Assembly: GCA_030340625.1 (NCBI GenBank)
Contig: JAOPHQ010000919.1
Span: 1 to 64,000 of the forward strand
Source: Merluccius polli
Lineage: Eukaryota > Chordata > Actinopteri > Gadiformes > Merlucciidae
Direction of reading: 5' to 3'
Length of the DNA stretch: 64,000 nucleotides
Below the pieces are notes generated by a model that was given only the letters and a program-made list of their open reading frames with translations, ran no database searches and was not told the DNA's origin. Below are positions 63,392 through 64,000 of the stretch, in pieces. Position numbers and translations under genes: made by a program. Within the stretch, counting starts at the first letter, position 1. Every line of letters starts with the position of its first letter.

Positions 63392-64000
63392 CTGGAAACA
63401 CACCACAGAAACACACACCACAACGCCACCGTCAGAGACCTATTCTATATACGACGATAAGGCTGCAGTTTAGTAATGTTCTGAGAGAGGGGATAGTCTA
63501 GCTGTTCGGGTGTTCGACTTCCAGCCGAAAAGTACTGCGTTCGATCCCCCCCATGGCATCGTCTATCTTTAGACATCCTTGCACAAGATGTCCTGACCCC
63601 CATCTGCTCCTCAACGGCACGCTAGTCGTTTGGGATAATAGTGTCCTTGAGACGAATCGATGCAATATCACTACTGGGAAAAAGTGATTTGTTGTCTTGA
63701 GCACTGGCAAACTCGTTCCCTTTGTTTCGCAAGAAGTTCAGATTTGACTCAAAGCCACACAAAGCCTTTATTGTTTGAGCACATGGGAACCCTTTTTAGA
63801 AATAAACATCCAGTCATCTGTGATTGAGTTAACCCTTCCAACTTTTCTGGCCTGTGACCCCTACAACAGTATTGTTGGGTGTAGAAAAATGCTTCCTGTT
63901 GGAAAGTCAAACATAACCTTTATTGAATCAGAGGAATTTCACACGGTTCGATCCAACCCCACCACCTCCGTTTGTGAGAACTGAAGTTATTCATTGAACA
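63392..64000 (-). other. niban2: niban2 intron 1 (partial)
   Basis: No first exon is visible before the window ends. Contains a SINE at 63488-63660 and otherwise unremarkable sequence. Confidence 0.7.
63488..63660 (+). mobile_element. tRNA-derived SINE
   Basis: Head GGGATAGTCTAGCTGTTCGG, then TTCCAGCCGAAAAGTACTGC, B box GTTCGATCCCC, body TTGCACAAGATGTCCTGACC and CTGCTCCTCAACGGCACG. The best-preserved head of the family in this window. Confidence 0.85.

Overview
This window is vertebrate nuclear DNA, almost certainly from a teleost fish. It has multi-exon genes with GT-AG introns and a tRNA gene lying antisense inside an intron. The rest is dominated by tRNA-derived SINEs, hAT-like and other short inverted-repeat transposons, and very long dinucleotide arrays. 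At least twelve (CA)n/(TG)n tracts of 45 bp or more lie in 64 kb. That density recalls cod-like (gadiform) genomes, but the species is my inference.

Four protein-coding genes can be read. On the left, only coding exon 1 of abca2 (minus strand, 10519-10584) is present, under a GC-rich promoter; its other exons lie left of the window. fut7 (plus strand, 13967-15097) is a complete single-exon alpha-1,3-fucosyltransferase preceded by an approximately 800-bp, 41-bp-unit minisatellite. npdc1 (minus strand, nine coding exons, 42421 down to 21811) is complete and encodes 317 residues. niban2, formerly fam129b (minus strand, 63391 down to 44742), has thirteen coding exons; the first coding exon lies beyond the right edge. 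abca2, fut7 and npdc1 are neighbours in human 9q34.3, and NIBAN2 is also on human 9q, so the block is conserved. The genes are not an operon: ABCA2 is a lipid transporter, FUT7 a Golgi fucosyltransferase, NPDC1 a neural membrane protein and NIBAN2 a PH-domain scaffold.

Layout: 1-10518 is abca2 intron 1, with repeats and no visible exon. 10585-13151 is the divergent abca2/fut7 interval, with a GC-rich promoter, an AT-rich cruciform sequence and a GA array. 13152-15097 is the fut7 leader and coding exon. 15098-21810 is the convergent fut7/npdc1 interval, packed with foldbacks and MITEs. 21811-42421 is npdc1, including a 10.5-kb intron 1. 42422-44741 separates npdc1 from niban2. 44742-64000 is niban2 with a tRNA-Lys(UUU) gene in an intron.

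I found no convincing new multi-gene system. The most interesting signals concern repeats touching gene expression: an 831-nt AG-free minisatellite leader on fut7 with a 316-codon overlapping upstream ORF; TG arrays serving as or abutting splice sites in npdc1 and niban2; a tandemly duplicated splice donor in niban2; and a long proline/acidic hexapeptide expansion in the niban2 tail. Several transposons still show exact target-site duplications, including a hAT element inserted in a SINE.
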